NCBI GenBank assembly: GCA_018260445.1
Contig: JAGLBE010000019.1
Span: 1 to 54,017 of the forward strand
Length of the DNA stretch: 54,017 nt
Source: Psychrobacter sp.
GTDB taxonomy: Bacteria > Pseudomonadota > Gammaproteobacteria > Pseudomonadales > Moraxellaceae
Reading direction: 5' to 3'
In this document: positions 18,864 to 27,464 of the stretch, piece by piece
Layout of the letters: each line of letters starts with the position of its first letter
Position numbering within the stretch: position 1 is the first letter of the stretch
Made by a program: the position numbers and the translations under genes
Notes under the pieces: generated by a model
What the model saw: only the letters and a program-made list of their open reading frames with translations
Told to the model about the DNA's origin: nothing
The model's database searches: none

Positions 18864-19646
18864 ATGATTTTAAATAGAGATAATTTAATAAGTAGGGGTT
18901 TGAGTGGCATGTATTCCACAGATATCAAGGCGAGCAAAGCAACGGATACTATTACCAAAACAACGGATACTGGTACCAAAGCAGCTGATACGAGTCAGGC
19001 TAGCCGCAATGATGCTAGGTGGCAACGCTTGTCTCGATTTGATTTGGGTAGCGAGGTGCCAAGACGTGCTGGTGTGATGACGCCCATATTGGCGAGTGGT
19101 TTTTTAAAAGTGTTAGGTTGGGAGATTGTCGGGTCTATTCCCAATGTACCCAAAGCCGTTTACTTGGCGCTACCGCACACCTCTAATTTTGATGCCTTAT
19201 ATACGATACCGACGTTATTAGCCTTAGATCTAGATATTAAAATTATGGGCAAGCAGGGTTTGTTTAAAAATCCAATCCTTCGCAGTTTTTTGAAGTGGGC
19301 GGGCATTATCCCTATTAATCGTGGCAAAAAAGGCTCGGTCTTACAAGCGAGTATAGAGCGATTTAAAACAAGCAATAAGTTGCATTTAGGGTTGTCGCCT
19401 GAGGGAACCCGAGATTATACCAAAGAGTGGAAAACAGGGTTTTATTATATTGCGCAAGGCGCCAACGTGCCGATTGTGCCTGTGGCGATGGATTACAACA
19501 CCAAACAAGTGCGTTTTATGCGGCCGGTTAAGACAACAGATGATATCGAAGCGGACTTTTTGAAAATTATTGAGCAGTATAAAGGCGTGGTGCCAAAACA
19601 TCCTAAGCGACTGTCGCAGCCATTGCAAGATATCAATAAGGCGTAA
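18864..19646 (+). CDS. PlsC-type 1-acyl-glycerol-3-phosphate acyltransferase family protein
   Basis: This 260-residue protein (268 if an upstream ATG at 18840 is used) starts at the ATG at 18864, the better start because AAGGATGATAAGAG precedes it. The N-terminal ~50 residues are a Thr/Lys/Asp-rich repetitive segment (TDT-x-TK units). The acyltransferase core carries motif I HTSNFD (H105/D110), a motif II/III-like region with GIIPINRGKKGS, and EGTR in LSPEGTRDYT. These residues transfer an acyl group from acyl-ACP or acyl-CoA to a phospholipid precursor or similar acceptor. It most resembles the small 'glycerol acyltransferase' proteins rather than PlsC itself, so the substrate is uncertain. 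It follows parE by 48 bp and ends before a bidirectional terminator. Confidence 0.85.
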   Translation: MILNRDNLISRGLSGMYSTDIKASKATDTITKTTDTGTKAADTSQASRNDARWQRLSRFDLGSEVPRRAGVMTPILASGFLKVLGWEIVGSIPNVPKAVYLALPHTSNFDALYTIPTLLALDLDIKIMGKQGLFKNPILRSFLKWAGIIPINRGKKGSVLQASIERFKTSNKLHLGLSPEGTRDYTKEWKTGFYYIAQGANVPIVPVAMDYNTKQVRFMRPVKTTDDIEADFLKIIEQYKGVVPKHPKRLSQPLQDINKA

Positions 19647-19715
19647 GTAAGCATTAAAAATCAATTAGCAGGAAATCAGTATCGATAATGAACAATGAAT
19701 AACCACTTACCAATA

Positions 19716-19743
19716 AAAAAGGCAACCTTAAGGTTGCCTTTTT
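19716..19743. terminator. Bidirectional terminator between acyltransferase and channel genes
   Basis: A 28-nt perfect palindrome: AAAAA, GGCAACCTTAAGGTTGCC, TTTTT. A-tract and T-tract flank the stem, so it can stop transcription from both converging genes (acyltransferase on plus, channel protein on minus). Confidence 0.9.
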
Positions 19744-19863
19744 AGGATAGAGCAGAGTAGAGAGCACAGCAAATAGTAGACGGTTGCTTTTTTATACGGT
19801 TGATTGATACCCGTATAGCAATTGCAATTGCAATGACAACAGCAACGCCGGCCTGTTATAAAC

Positions 19864-21537
19864 TTACTTCAAGTCATCGGTATTAAAACTGCTTGATGGA
19901 GAAGCAGGTTTAACCGCTGACTTATCAATTGACGACCCTACAGATGGCGTCGCTTGAGGCACTGATACAGATGCGGGTATTGTTGCTGATGGTGACACCG
20001 AAGGAGATGCTGATGACGACGTAGCAGTGGTAGACGCAGGTGTTGGTGCTGGTTTAGTTGTCGTGTCGACCTTTAAGCCAGTTTGTTCTGCCTCAATTTT
20101 ATCCTGCATTTTACGTAGAAAACGAGCAGCGGCTTCTTGACCACCTAGACCAAACGATAATGCAAAAGCAACGGCAACCGCACCCAAAGTAAGACCAAAG
20201 GCTAGATTAACAATAGAGTCTGCAATACCCATCGCTTTTAGGCCCATTGCTAAAACAAGGCCCATAATTAATACCCGCACGATGTTGGCTAAAAACTGCG
20301 ACCCTTGATCCGAACGCTCTACAATGCCAGCAATCATATTGGCAAGCCAAAAGCCCACACCCAAAATGATAGCGCCAAGAATAATGCTTGCACCAAAGTC
20401 GATAAACATTAAGATAATAGCACTGATGGCCTCAAACCCTAATAAATCGGCGGCGGCTATCGAAGCAAACAACATCGCAAAGAAGATAAGCACATGGCCA
20501 ACAAGCGCCGATACTGTGGTGTTGCCGAGGGTTTGTTGTAAGCCCGCTTTTTCAGGTAGCGAGTCGACGACAGTATTTGATAATAAGCTGGTAACAATAT
20601 TGGCGACCATACGAATCACAAAGTAAGTGATGGCCAATACGGCAACAGCGGCAAAGATTCTTGGTAGCGACACCATGATGTCGTTGAGCATGTTGGTCAC
20701 TGGACGTACAATGGCTTCTACTTTTAACGCCTCTAAAGCGGTCAAAACGGTGGGGATAATCACCATTAAAAAGGCCAAAGACCCAGCAATATGCGGTAAG
20801 CTGTTTTGGCGATTGTTACTGATGCCGGCTTTTTCTGCAAAGCCTTGCAAGTTGAGGCTTGCTACCATGTTGGCAACAATGCCGCGCACAATTTTAGCAA
20901 CGATATAGCCGACAAAAAAGACAATACCGGCCATAAAGATGTTAGGTAGGAAGCTGACCGCTTTATTAATCATATTGGTCAATGGGGCAAATAGACCATC
21001 AAGGCCTAGCTGACCTAGCACAATTACCAGCACAAACAATAAAATAACCCAATACACCATATCAGCAATGGTATTGCTCATTGGGCGAATACCGGCTTCG
21101 GCACTTAACCTTTCGTCAAGTGTCGTTTTTGCTAGAGCAGCATTGATAGCGGTACGGGCAACCGTAGCGACAACCCAACCAATCAAACCGATGATAGCGG
21201 CGCCTAATAATGAGGGGATAAATGACAATACCCCATCAATCATATTGGCAAAAGGCAACGAGATAGCGGTAACGTTAAGACGACTTAAAGCGCCCGAAAT
21301 CGCCATTAAAAACACAAACCAAAAAACAACTTTGGAGACAATGTTTTCAATATCGTATGATTTGCCAGTGGAGGTATTAAGACGCTGGTTGACGTTGATA
21401 CTGGCCAATAAATTACGCACTAAGGCACCAAGTGCCATAGCCACAATCCAACCAATCACAAATATCAAGATGGCGGATATAATAGCGCCAACTGAACCAC
21501 TTAAGTTATTATTAAACCAAACAAACATGTTGTCCAT
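19864..21537 (-). CDS. CmpX-like mechanosensitive channel family membrane protein
   Basis: This 557-residue protein is made of repeated 'TM helix' units: hydrophobic pairs with FLPNIFMAGIVFFVGYIVAK, IPSLLGAAIIGLIGWVVATV, LPRIFAAVAVLAITYFVIR and similar, about ten or more helices in all. The last unit (~430-475) resembles the pore helix and start of the beta domain of MscS (GLTLGAVAVAFALSFGLGG). The tail (~480-557) is Ala/Ser/Pro/Thr-rich and probably disordered. This architecture is that of Pseudomonas CmpX and related conserved-TM-helix proteins, linked to envelope tension responses. Channel activity is inferred from the family. It is transcribed alone, ends near a bidirectional terminator, and has AGGAGAGA just upstream of its ATG. 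Confidence 0.88.
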   Translation of the reverse strand: MDNMFVWFNNNLSGSVGAIISAILIFVIGWIVAMALGALVRNLLASINVNQRLNTSTGKSYDIENIVSKVVFWFVFLMAISGALSRLNVTAISLPFANMIDGVLSFIPSLLGAAIIGLIGWVVATVARTAINAALAKTTLDERLSAEAGIRPMSNTIADMVYWVILLFVLVIVLGQLGLDGLFAPLTNMINKAVSFLPNIFMAGIVFFVGYIVAKIVRGIVANMVASLNLQGFAEKAGISNNRQNSLPHIAGSLAFLMVIIPTVLTALEALKVEAIVRPVTNMLNDIMVSLPRIFAAVAVLAITYFVIRMVANIVTSLLSNTVVDSLPEKAGLQQTLGNTTVSALVGHVLIFFAMLFASIAAADLLGFEAISAIILMFIDFGASIILGAIILGVGFWLANMIAGIVERSDQGSQFLANIVRVLIMGLVLAMGLKAMGIADSIVNLAFGLTLGAVAVAFALSFGLGGQEAAARFLRKMQDKIEAEQTGLKVDTTTKPAPTPASTTATSSSASPSVSPSATIPASVSVPQATPSVGSSIDKSAVKPASPSSSFNTDDLK

Positions 21538-22155
21538 GTTGTCTCTCCTATAAATGTAATGCGATAAATCATTAGGTAATTTAAGTAGCTGACTAAAAAT
21601 AGCCCGATAAGCTTTACAGTACTAGCCTATGAGTAGTTTTTATGCTGTCTTAATTACTTGACTTTATAATATATGCTTTATTCTTTACGAGTTAGCCATC
21701 TGAATCGTTAAGAATCTGTTGTCCTGCAAGATAACGCCCACCACAAGCATAAACTTTAGCGGCTTTATAAACATGAATGTCATATCAGCAGTGATACAGC
21801 ATCTAACAATACCAAACAGTTTGCCTCAACACTTTAGCGGATTATGTAACAATAATAAATAGCTAAGCGGCAATTATTTCTAAAAAATTTAAAATAGGGT
21901 AAGATAATACGGTACTCATAGTTCTATTTAACAATTTCTATACAATATGTTGTAGCATACATTGCTAATGATAGCAGGTTTGCAAGAACTCTGTTACCAT
22001 CTGTTGCACGCTTGCCTATATTGACAGCTATACAAAATTTTAGAGAAACAATACTGTTTTATAATAGTATAGTAGACGACATATCGCCAAGGTTTGACGC
22101 CAAATAGGCCGCTATTAAGTGCTTAATTTACATTGACTATAGAGAAGTGTTATTT
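21538..22155. other. ~600-bp divergent intergenic region, no gene seen
   Basis: This region separates the divergently transcribed channel gene (minus) and the FKBP gene (plus). It is AT-rich with no credible open frame. Hexamers TTGACA (22021-22026) and TATAAT (22060-22065) are present but 33 bp apart, so they do not form one standard promoter. TATAAT may be the -10 of the FKBP gene. Confidence 0.4.
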
Positions 22156-22932
22156 ATGAAAACAGTTATGATTTCCCGAGTGCTAGGGCTTGCTTTATTA
22201 AGCTCGTTAACGTTTGCTTGTGCCAATACCAATAACGGCACTAAAGTAGAAACCGATGCCACGACTACTATCACTGAGAAAAGTCCAGAGCTTGAAAAGG
22301 TCGGTTATAGCGTGGGTTATATGATGGGTAAGGGCAATAGAGAGATGCTCGATGACCTTAATCTCGATACATTTGAGATGGGCTTTCGTCAGGGCTATGC
22401 AGATAAAGAGTCTGCTTTGACAGAGGAGCAGATGCAAACGGTGATTATGGGGTATCAGCAAAGAAAGCAAGCGGAAATGTTGGAAAAATCTAAAGCCGCC
22501 GCGGTGACCAATAAAGCAGCAGGCACTACCTTTTTGACCGAAAATGCTAAGAAACCTGGAGTAGTCACCACGGCGTCGGGTTTACAATATAAAGTGCTAA
22601 AACCCGGCACGGGCAAAAAAGTGACGGCCAGCGACATGGTTAAAGTGAATTATGAAGGCAAGTTGCTAGATGGTACGGTTTTTGATAGTTCTTACAAGCG
22701 TAAAGAGCCCGCTATGTTTGCGGTGCAACAAGTGATTCCAGGGTTTTCTGAAGGCTTAACCCTAATGCAAGAGGGCGGTGAATATGAGTTGTATATTCCA
22801 GCCGAACTTGCCTATGGCGAAACCGGCGCGCCTGGTATAGACTCAAACAGTACGCTGATTTTTAAAGTAGAGTTGCTTGAAGTGAATCCTAAGATGCCAG
22901 AACAAGCGGCGGCGCCTGTGCCTGCTCAGTAA
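22156..22932 (+). CDS. FKBP-type peptidyl-prolyl isomerase, FkpA-like, exported
   Basis: This 258-residue protein starts at ATG 22156, after GAGAAGTG. A GTG nine bases earlier is possible but less well spaced. The signal sequence (MKTVMISRVLGLALLSSLTFAC) ends in a cysteine, suggesting a lipoprotein, although TFAC is a poor lipobox. Residues ~35-115 form the helical dimerisation domain typical of FkpA/Mip (VGYSVGYMMGKGNREML, QGYADKESALTEEQM). The C-terminal FKBP domain (~145-245) has VKVNYEGKLLDGTVFDSSY, QVIPGFSEGL and IPAELAYGE, the residues lining the proline-binding pocket. It acts as a periplasmic proline isomerase and chaperone. It is monocistronic, with a terminator ~100 bp downstream. 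Confidence 0.93.
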   Translation: MKTVMISRVLGLALLSSLTFACANTNNGTKVETDATTTITEKSPELEKVGYSVGYMMGKGNREMLDDLNLDTFEMGFRQGYADKESALTEEQMQTVIMGYQQRKQAEMLEKSKAAAVTNKAAGTTFLTENAKKPGVVTTASGLQYKVLKPGTGKKVTASDMVKVNYEGKLLDGTVFDSSYKRKEPAMFAVQQVIPGFSEGLTLMQEGGEYELYIPAELAYGETGAPGIDSNSTLIFKVELLEVNPKMPEQAAAPVPAQ

Positions 22933-23035
22933 TGCTTTTTGATAAGCGAGGTTTGGGGATAAATGACATAAACCCAATGTACTAAATGGGTTAGCAACAT
23001 AGTTCATACTTCTGCCAAATTTAGAGGCAGCAATC

Positions 23036-23070
23036 AAAAAACCCATACTGCAAAACAGTATGGGTTTTTT
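23036..23070. terminator. Bidirectional terminator between FKBP gene and argA
   Basis: A 15-bp stem, AAAAAACCCATACTG pairing with CAGTATGGGTTTTTT, with a 5-nt loop (CAAAA). It is flanked by A and T tracts, so it serves the convergent FKBP (plus) and argA (minus) genes. Confidence 0.93.
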
Positions 23071-23102
23071 ATTGCGCAAGCGGCTATACGTTTTGAAGAG
23101 CG

Positions 23103-24452
23103 TTAAAGCCGCTTTTGAAACACTTTGGAGTTTCTACCATTTTGATAGGCGGTGCGGCGCGGCTCAGGCAGATTATCAGCACTGACTTCCTCAAATCCTT
23201 GCTCTACAAACCAATGCGCCGTACGCGTCGTTAAAGCAAACAGCTTATGCCGACCGTGGCTGCGTGCCTGCTGTTCGATAAAAGCGAGCAAATCGGCGCC
23301 TCGGTTGCCATTGCGATAGTCTGGATGGATGGCAATAGAGGCAATCTCGGCTGAGTTATCATCAAGCGGATATAAAGCGGCGCAGCCTAAAATCATCCCA
23401 TCTCGCTCAATCACGTTATAGCGTTCAATCTCTTGCTCTAAGCGCTCGCGTGAGCGTTTGACTAAAATGCCTTGTTCCTCAAGTGGGGTTAGCAGCTCAA
23501 TCAAACCCACCACATCATCAATGTCGGCACGGCGTATCTCTTCGTAAGGGTCATGGCTGATAAGAGTGCCCGAACCATCGCGCGTAAATAATTCCTCAAG
23601 CAAGGCACCGTCTTGGGCATACGAAATAATATGGGTGCGATGTACGCCCGCACGGCAAGCTTGACTGGCACAAAAAAGAAAATAATAGATTTCTCGGTTA
23701 ATATCGCGGCCGCGCAAAAAACGATCGACCTCATTGGGTATCATCTCTTGCAATAACCGACCCTCATCACTGACCCCAGATTCACGGCCAAGAAATATCA
23801 GCTTATCAGCTTGTAAGGCAATCGCCGCTTTGAGTGCCACATCTTCAGCCAATAGGTTAAATACCTCGCCAGTGGCTGAATAGCCCATAGAGCCTAAAAT
23901 CACCATATGGTTATGGCTAAGATTGTTTTGAATGGCTTCGATATCAATAGAGCGAACCTCACCCGTCATCTGGTAATCGACGCCATCATGTACCCCATAA
24001 GGCCTTGCGGTAACAAAGTTGCCAGATATCGCATCGATACGTGAGCCGTACATGGGCGAGTTGGCAAGTCCCATAGACAGCTGTGCTTCAATCTGCAGTC
24101 GAATGGAGCCGACGGCCTCGAGCACTGAGGGCATGGCATCACGCGGGGTGACCCGAATATCATTATGCAAGGCAGAATTTAACTCAAGTTCATCAAGGTT
24201 TTTCTCAATTTGCGGCCGTGCTCCATGCACCAATACCAAGTTAATGCCCAAACTGTGCAAAAGGGCAAAGTCATGAATCAAATTGCTAAAGTTTGGGTGA
24301 TTGACCGCCTCGCCGCCAAACATAATGACAAACGTTTTGCCTCGATGGGTGTTAATGTAAGGGGCAGAGTTACGAAACCAATGCACATAATTGGTCGAAG
24401 TGTCGGCGGTAATTTTTGGCATTGCAGCATCAGTCATATTGGTCGTCAACAT
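23103..24452 (-). CDS. argA: Amino-acid N-acetyltransferase (N-acetylglutamate synthase)
   Basis: From the ATG at 24452 the protein has 449 residues, the usual ArgA length. The open frame extends 54 codons further upstream, but that part is unlike the family. The N-terminal amino-acid-kinase fold (~25-285) shows FVIMFGGEAVNHPNF, LVLVHGARPQIE and a regulatory region with GSRIDAISGNF. The C-terminal GNAT domain (~300-449) shows IASIAIHPDYRNGNRG (acetyl-CoA loop) and LTTRTAHWFVEQGF. ArgA makes N-acetylglutamate from glutamate and acetyl-CoA, the first step of arginine synthesis, and is classically inhibited by arginine through the kinase-like domain. The ribosome site is weak (AAGTG). The gene is alone on the minus strand. 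Confidence 0.95.
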   Translation of the reverse strand: MLTTNMTDAAMPKITADTSTNYVHWFRNSAPYINTHRGKTFVIMFGGEAVNHPNFSNLIHDFALLHSLGINLVLVHGARPQIEKNLDELELNSALHNDIRVTPRDAMPSVLEAVGSIRLQIEAQLSMGLANSPMYGSRIDAISGNFVTARPYGVHDGVDYQMTGEVRSIDIEAIQNNLSHNHMVILGSMGYSATGEVFNLLAEDVALKAAIALQADKLIFLGRESGVSDEGRLLQEMIPNEVDRFLRGRDINREIYYFLFCASQACRAGVHRTHIISYAQDGALLEELFTRDGSGTLISHDPYEEIRRADIDDVVGLIELLTPLEEQGILVKRSRERLEQEIERYNVIERDGMILGCAALYPLDDNSAEIASIAIHPDYRNGNRGADLLAFIEQQARSHGRHKLFALTTRTAHWFVEQGFEEVSADNLPEPRRTAYQNGRNSKVFQKRL

Positions 24453-24656
24453 AGTGGCACTTAAAAATGGCAAGTAACAAGGAATGAGTCGATAAACACT
24501 TTCACGATAGCAAAAAATACCATTTTGAGCTATCTTTATTTTATAAGGCTGGTTTACGCAACGATATTTTTCGCATTGTTTGCGCATTGATAGTATGATG
24601 CATGACCAAGTCAATGTTTGTCGTGATTGTTAGTAGTGAGTCATGATTATTATCTA

Positions 24657-24704
24657 TATAAAGGAGAAGTGTATGACCCGTATAAAGGAGAAGTGTATGA
24701 CCCG
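24657..24704 (+). repeat. Perfect 24-nt tandem duplication of a ribosome site plus start codon
   Basis: A 24-nt unit, TATAAAGGAGAAGTGTATGA plus CCCG, occurs twice head to tail (24657-24680 and 24681-24704) without a mismatch. Each copy carries an AAGGAG Shine-Dalgarno and an ATG (24673 and 24697). The period is eight codons, so both starts are in the same frame of the downstream gene. Confidence 0.97.
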
Positions 24705-25302
24705 TCGTTTTTTAAAGAGGCAAACGGCCAATAAGTACCAACAATTAAGCCAACGTGCGTTATTGCTGGCAGTTTTTTTAACGGGCAGCTTGAGTGCGCA
24801 GGCGATATTGCCCACCCCCGATCCTGAAATGAAAGATCCGAGCAGTGTGGCTAATTCGGCGTTATTAGACAATGCGACGACAAACAATGCCTCTACGCGC
24901 CCAGCAGCCAACAACATTCAAACCAAAACCGTTGCCGCTATTGTGGCGGTAGATGCACAGGGCCAAACCACGTTGCAGCCTACCACTGCCGCTACTCGAG
25001 TCAAGCCGGGCGATACTATTGAGTACCGCACCTATGTGACCAATAGCAGTGCTGATAGAATACGCTCAATGACGATAATGATGAGTATTCCAGAAGGCGT
25101 AGAGCTAGTGGGCGAGGTGGCCCCTAAAGGCGCCTTTGCGAGCATCGACGGCAGTAATTTTAGTCGCATGCCTTTAAATGGCAAGATAAACGGTCAAGTA
25201 CAAGCCATCCCTCTCCAATATTATAAGGGTCTACGGTGGACGCTTGAGGGGTTAGACTTAAATGAGACAGCCGTCATCAAATATCGCGCTGTGGTTCGTT
25301 AA
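24697..25302 (+). CDS. DUF11-domain exported protein
   Basis: The protein has 201 residues from the ATG at 24697; a second, equally well-equipped in-frame ATG lies at 24673 because of the tandem duplication. A signal peptide (hydrophobic RALLLAVFLTGSLSAQA) is followed by an Asn/Thr/Ala-rich linker. A DUF11-like beta-sandwich (~95-200) then reads VKPGDTIEYRTYVTNSSADR, IPEGVELVGEV and VIKYRAVVR. DUF11 domains are Ig-like modules of surface proteins; a single copy here suggests a small periplasmic or surface protein of unknown role. It is divergent from argA, whose start lies ~200 bp away. Confidence 0.85.
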   Translation: MTRRFLKRQTANKYQQLSQRALLLAVFLTGSLSAQAILPTPDPEMKDPSSVANSALLDNATTNNASTRPAANNIQTKTVAAIVAVDAQGQTTLQPTTAATRVKPGDTIEYRTYVTNSSADRIRSMTIMMSIPEGVELVGEVAPKGAFASIDGSNFSRMPLNGKINGQVQAIPLQYYKGLRWTLEGLDLNETAVIKYRAVVR

Positions 25303-25496
25303 TGGGTCATTAGCCTAGAGGCGAGCCGCCCCAAGCATTAAAAATCTTACTTATCGCAGCAGTGAGTAGGATTTTTAGGCTTGGCTCGATTAAAGCCAGT
25401 GTCATTAAGGTTTCATAAACATCCGTTAGGGTGAGGTCTACGTGTTTCGTTTATTGTCTAATGAACACGTCAAACTCTCTACTACAAGGATATATT

Positions 25497-27245
25497 ATGT
25501 CCCGCACGTTAACCTCACATGCGCCTTTGTCGTCTGCCCTAAAAAAATGTATGCGTCCTGCCGTTATAGTAGGTATATTAGCAACCGTTGGTAGTCTATT
25601 GGGCTGAGGTAATGATTCGGATGGCTTGATTGACTGGAATATCGATCAGGTGATAGACCAGCCTACGCAAACGAACTATAAAAGTGTGACTTTCAAGCCG
25701 GTTGGCGGCTTTGTGCATGGCGCTTTTGACGAATCGGCCGCCGAAATTCCTGCGTTCCATCCTGCTACTAAACAAGGCTTTGTGGTCAATGCGCAACATA
25801 AAAAGGTCGATGTGCTCGATTTGACAGACGTGACGAAGCCTAGCTTAAAACAGTCACTCGATGTGTCCGACATTGGGGCGACCGTCAACAGTGTGGCGGT
25901 ACATGGCAACTTGGTGGCCATTGCGGTACAAGCCAAGGTAAAAAGCGAGAACGGCGTGGTGGCGATTTATGATGCGAACACCTTAAAGCGTCTGTAAGTC
26001 ATTGCTGCTGGCGCTTTGCCAGATATGGTGGCGTTTTCTCCCGATGGCAATTATTTATTGGTGGCCAATGAGGGCGAGCCAGACGACAGCTATACGGTTG
26101 ATGCTGAAGGCTCGGTGACGGTCATCAATATTATGAACATCAACCGTCCGATCGTGCAAACCGCTACGTTTACCGGGTTCAATAGCCAAAAGGAGCAGTT
26201 ACAAGCCGCTGGGGTGCGTATTTTTGGCAAAAAAGCAGACGGCATGATGAGCAGCGTGGCTGAAGATGTGGAGCCAGAGTATATTGCGATTGATAAAGAC
26301 AGCAAAACCGCCTATGTCAGCTTGCAAGAAAACAATGCCATTGCGGTGGTCGATATTGCCAGCGCCACAGTCATGGCCATCAAGCCGTTAGGGTTTAAAG
26401 ACCACTCGCTTGCCGGCAACGAGCTCGATGTGAGCAACAAAGACGATAAGATTAATATTACCACATGGCCAATCTTGGGGATGTATATGCCCGATGCCAT
26501 TGCTTATTATTCGGTCAATGATAAGGATTATATCGTCACTGCCAATGAAGGCGATGGGCGTGAGTGGGGTGAGTTTAACGAAGAAATCAACATTGGCGAC
26601 GTTAATGTCGACCCGGCCAAGTTTAATAAGGCCGCCTGTCATGGTATGGACTGCGCTGACAAAAAAGCCTTGGGTAAAATTGGCTTTTCGGCCGCTATGG
26701 GCGATAGCAATGGCGATGGCGTTTATGAAAAACTCTATAGCTTTGGCGCACGCTCGTTTAGTATTTGGGATGCCGATGATTTAAGCAAGCCTGTGTACGA
26801 CAGTGGCAGTTTTATGGCCAAATATACGGCAGAGAAATATCCCAAAAACTTTAATGCCAGTAACGATAAAAACGATGTTGATAACCGCAGCGACAACAAA
26901 GGCGCCGAGCCTGAAGGCGTGACCATTGGTCATATTGGCTCGCAAACCATTGCGTTTATAGGGCTTGAGCGTATCTCTAGCGTCATGGCGTTTGATGTCA
27001 CCGACCCTGCTAAGGTGACTTTTTTGGGCGAAATCAATACCCGCACCTTTGACGACACCAAACTCGATGCGGCCAAAAAGGGCACTGCGCCCGCCAACGC
27101 CGATGGCGATTTAGGTCCTGAAGGCTTAACCTTTATAGCCGCTGCAGACTCGCCCAATGGCAAGCCGTTATTGATGGTAGGTTTTGAGGTAAGCGGTACG
27201 TCACGCCTATTTGAATTAGACTTTAGTGATGCGGCTGTAGAATAG
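25497..27245 (+). pseudogene. Choice-of-anchor-I-type beta-propeller lipoprotein gene, two nonsense codons
   Basis: One continuous reading frame of 583 codons starts at the ATG at 25497, with ACAAGGA as ribosome site. It is interrupted by TGA at 25605-25607 and TAA at 25995-25997; there is no frameshift. The first part is a clean lipoprotein signal (AVIVGILATVGSLLG) whose expected lipobox Cys (TGC or TGT) is the TGA. The second stop falls in a beta-propeller blade between LKRL and VIAAGALPDMVAFSPDG. The rest (from 26016) is intact and shows VANEGEPDDSYTVD, TANEGDGREWGEFNE, FGARSFSIWDADDL and GAEPEGVTIG. These are hallmarks of the large 'choice-of-anchor I' / alkaline-phosphatase-associated propeller family of secreted proteins. 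As written, it can only yield a 36-residue peptide, unless stops are read through or translation restarts. Confidence 0.9.
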
Positions 27246-27286
27246 GAGCTTGTAGCATATAGTCAAATCAGTGTTCTATAGGCCAT

Positions 27287-27326
27287 AAAATAAGCCCCTT
27301 GAGCATACTCTAAAGGGGCTTATTTT
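27287..27326. terminator. Bidirectional terminator after the broken propeller gene
   Basis: AAAATAAGCCCCTT pairs with AAGGGGCTTATTTT across a 12-nt loop. The symmetric A/T tails suit the converging propeller pseudogene (plus) and patatin gene (minus). Confidence 0.9.
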
Positions 27327-27464
27327 ATGACAAAAAAACGCCAAGTTGTTATTGATTCAGCTTACCAAACCCAACGAAGGCTTGCGATTGTTGGGACTCG
27401 TGCTTAAGGCTATCTTACGTTGTCAACTTTGCAAAACTTTCCTAAGTGATTGGCTGGGTTGTGG

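Noticed and set aside
21068-21553. 161-residue antisense frame over the channel gene's 5' end
   Set aside because: The minus strand encodes repeated TM-helix units of a known family; the plus frame is a shadow.
22021-22065. TTGACA and TATAAT as one promoter for the FKBP gene
   Set aside because: The spacer is 33 bp, roughly twice the normal length.
25605-25607. TGA at the lipobox read as selenocysteine
   Set aside because: No SECIS-like hairpin is evident just after it, the family uses Cys there for lipidation, and a second stop (TAA) in the same frame points to decay.
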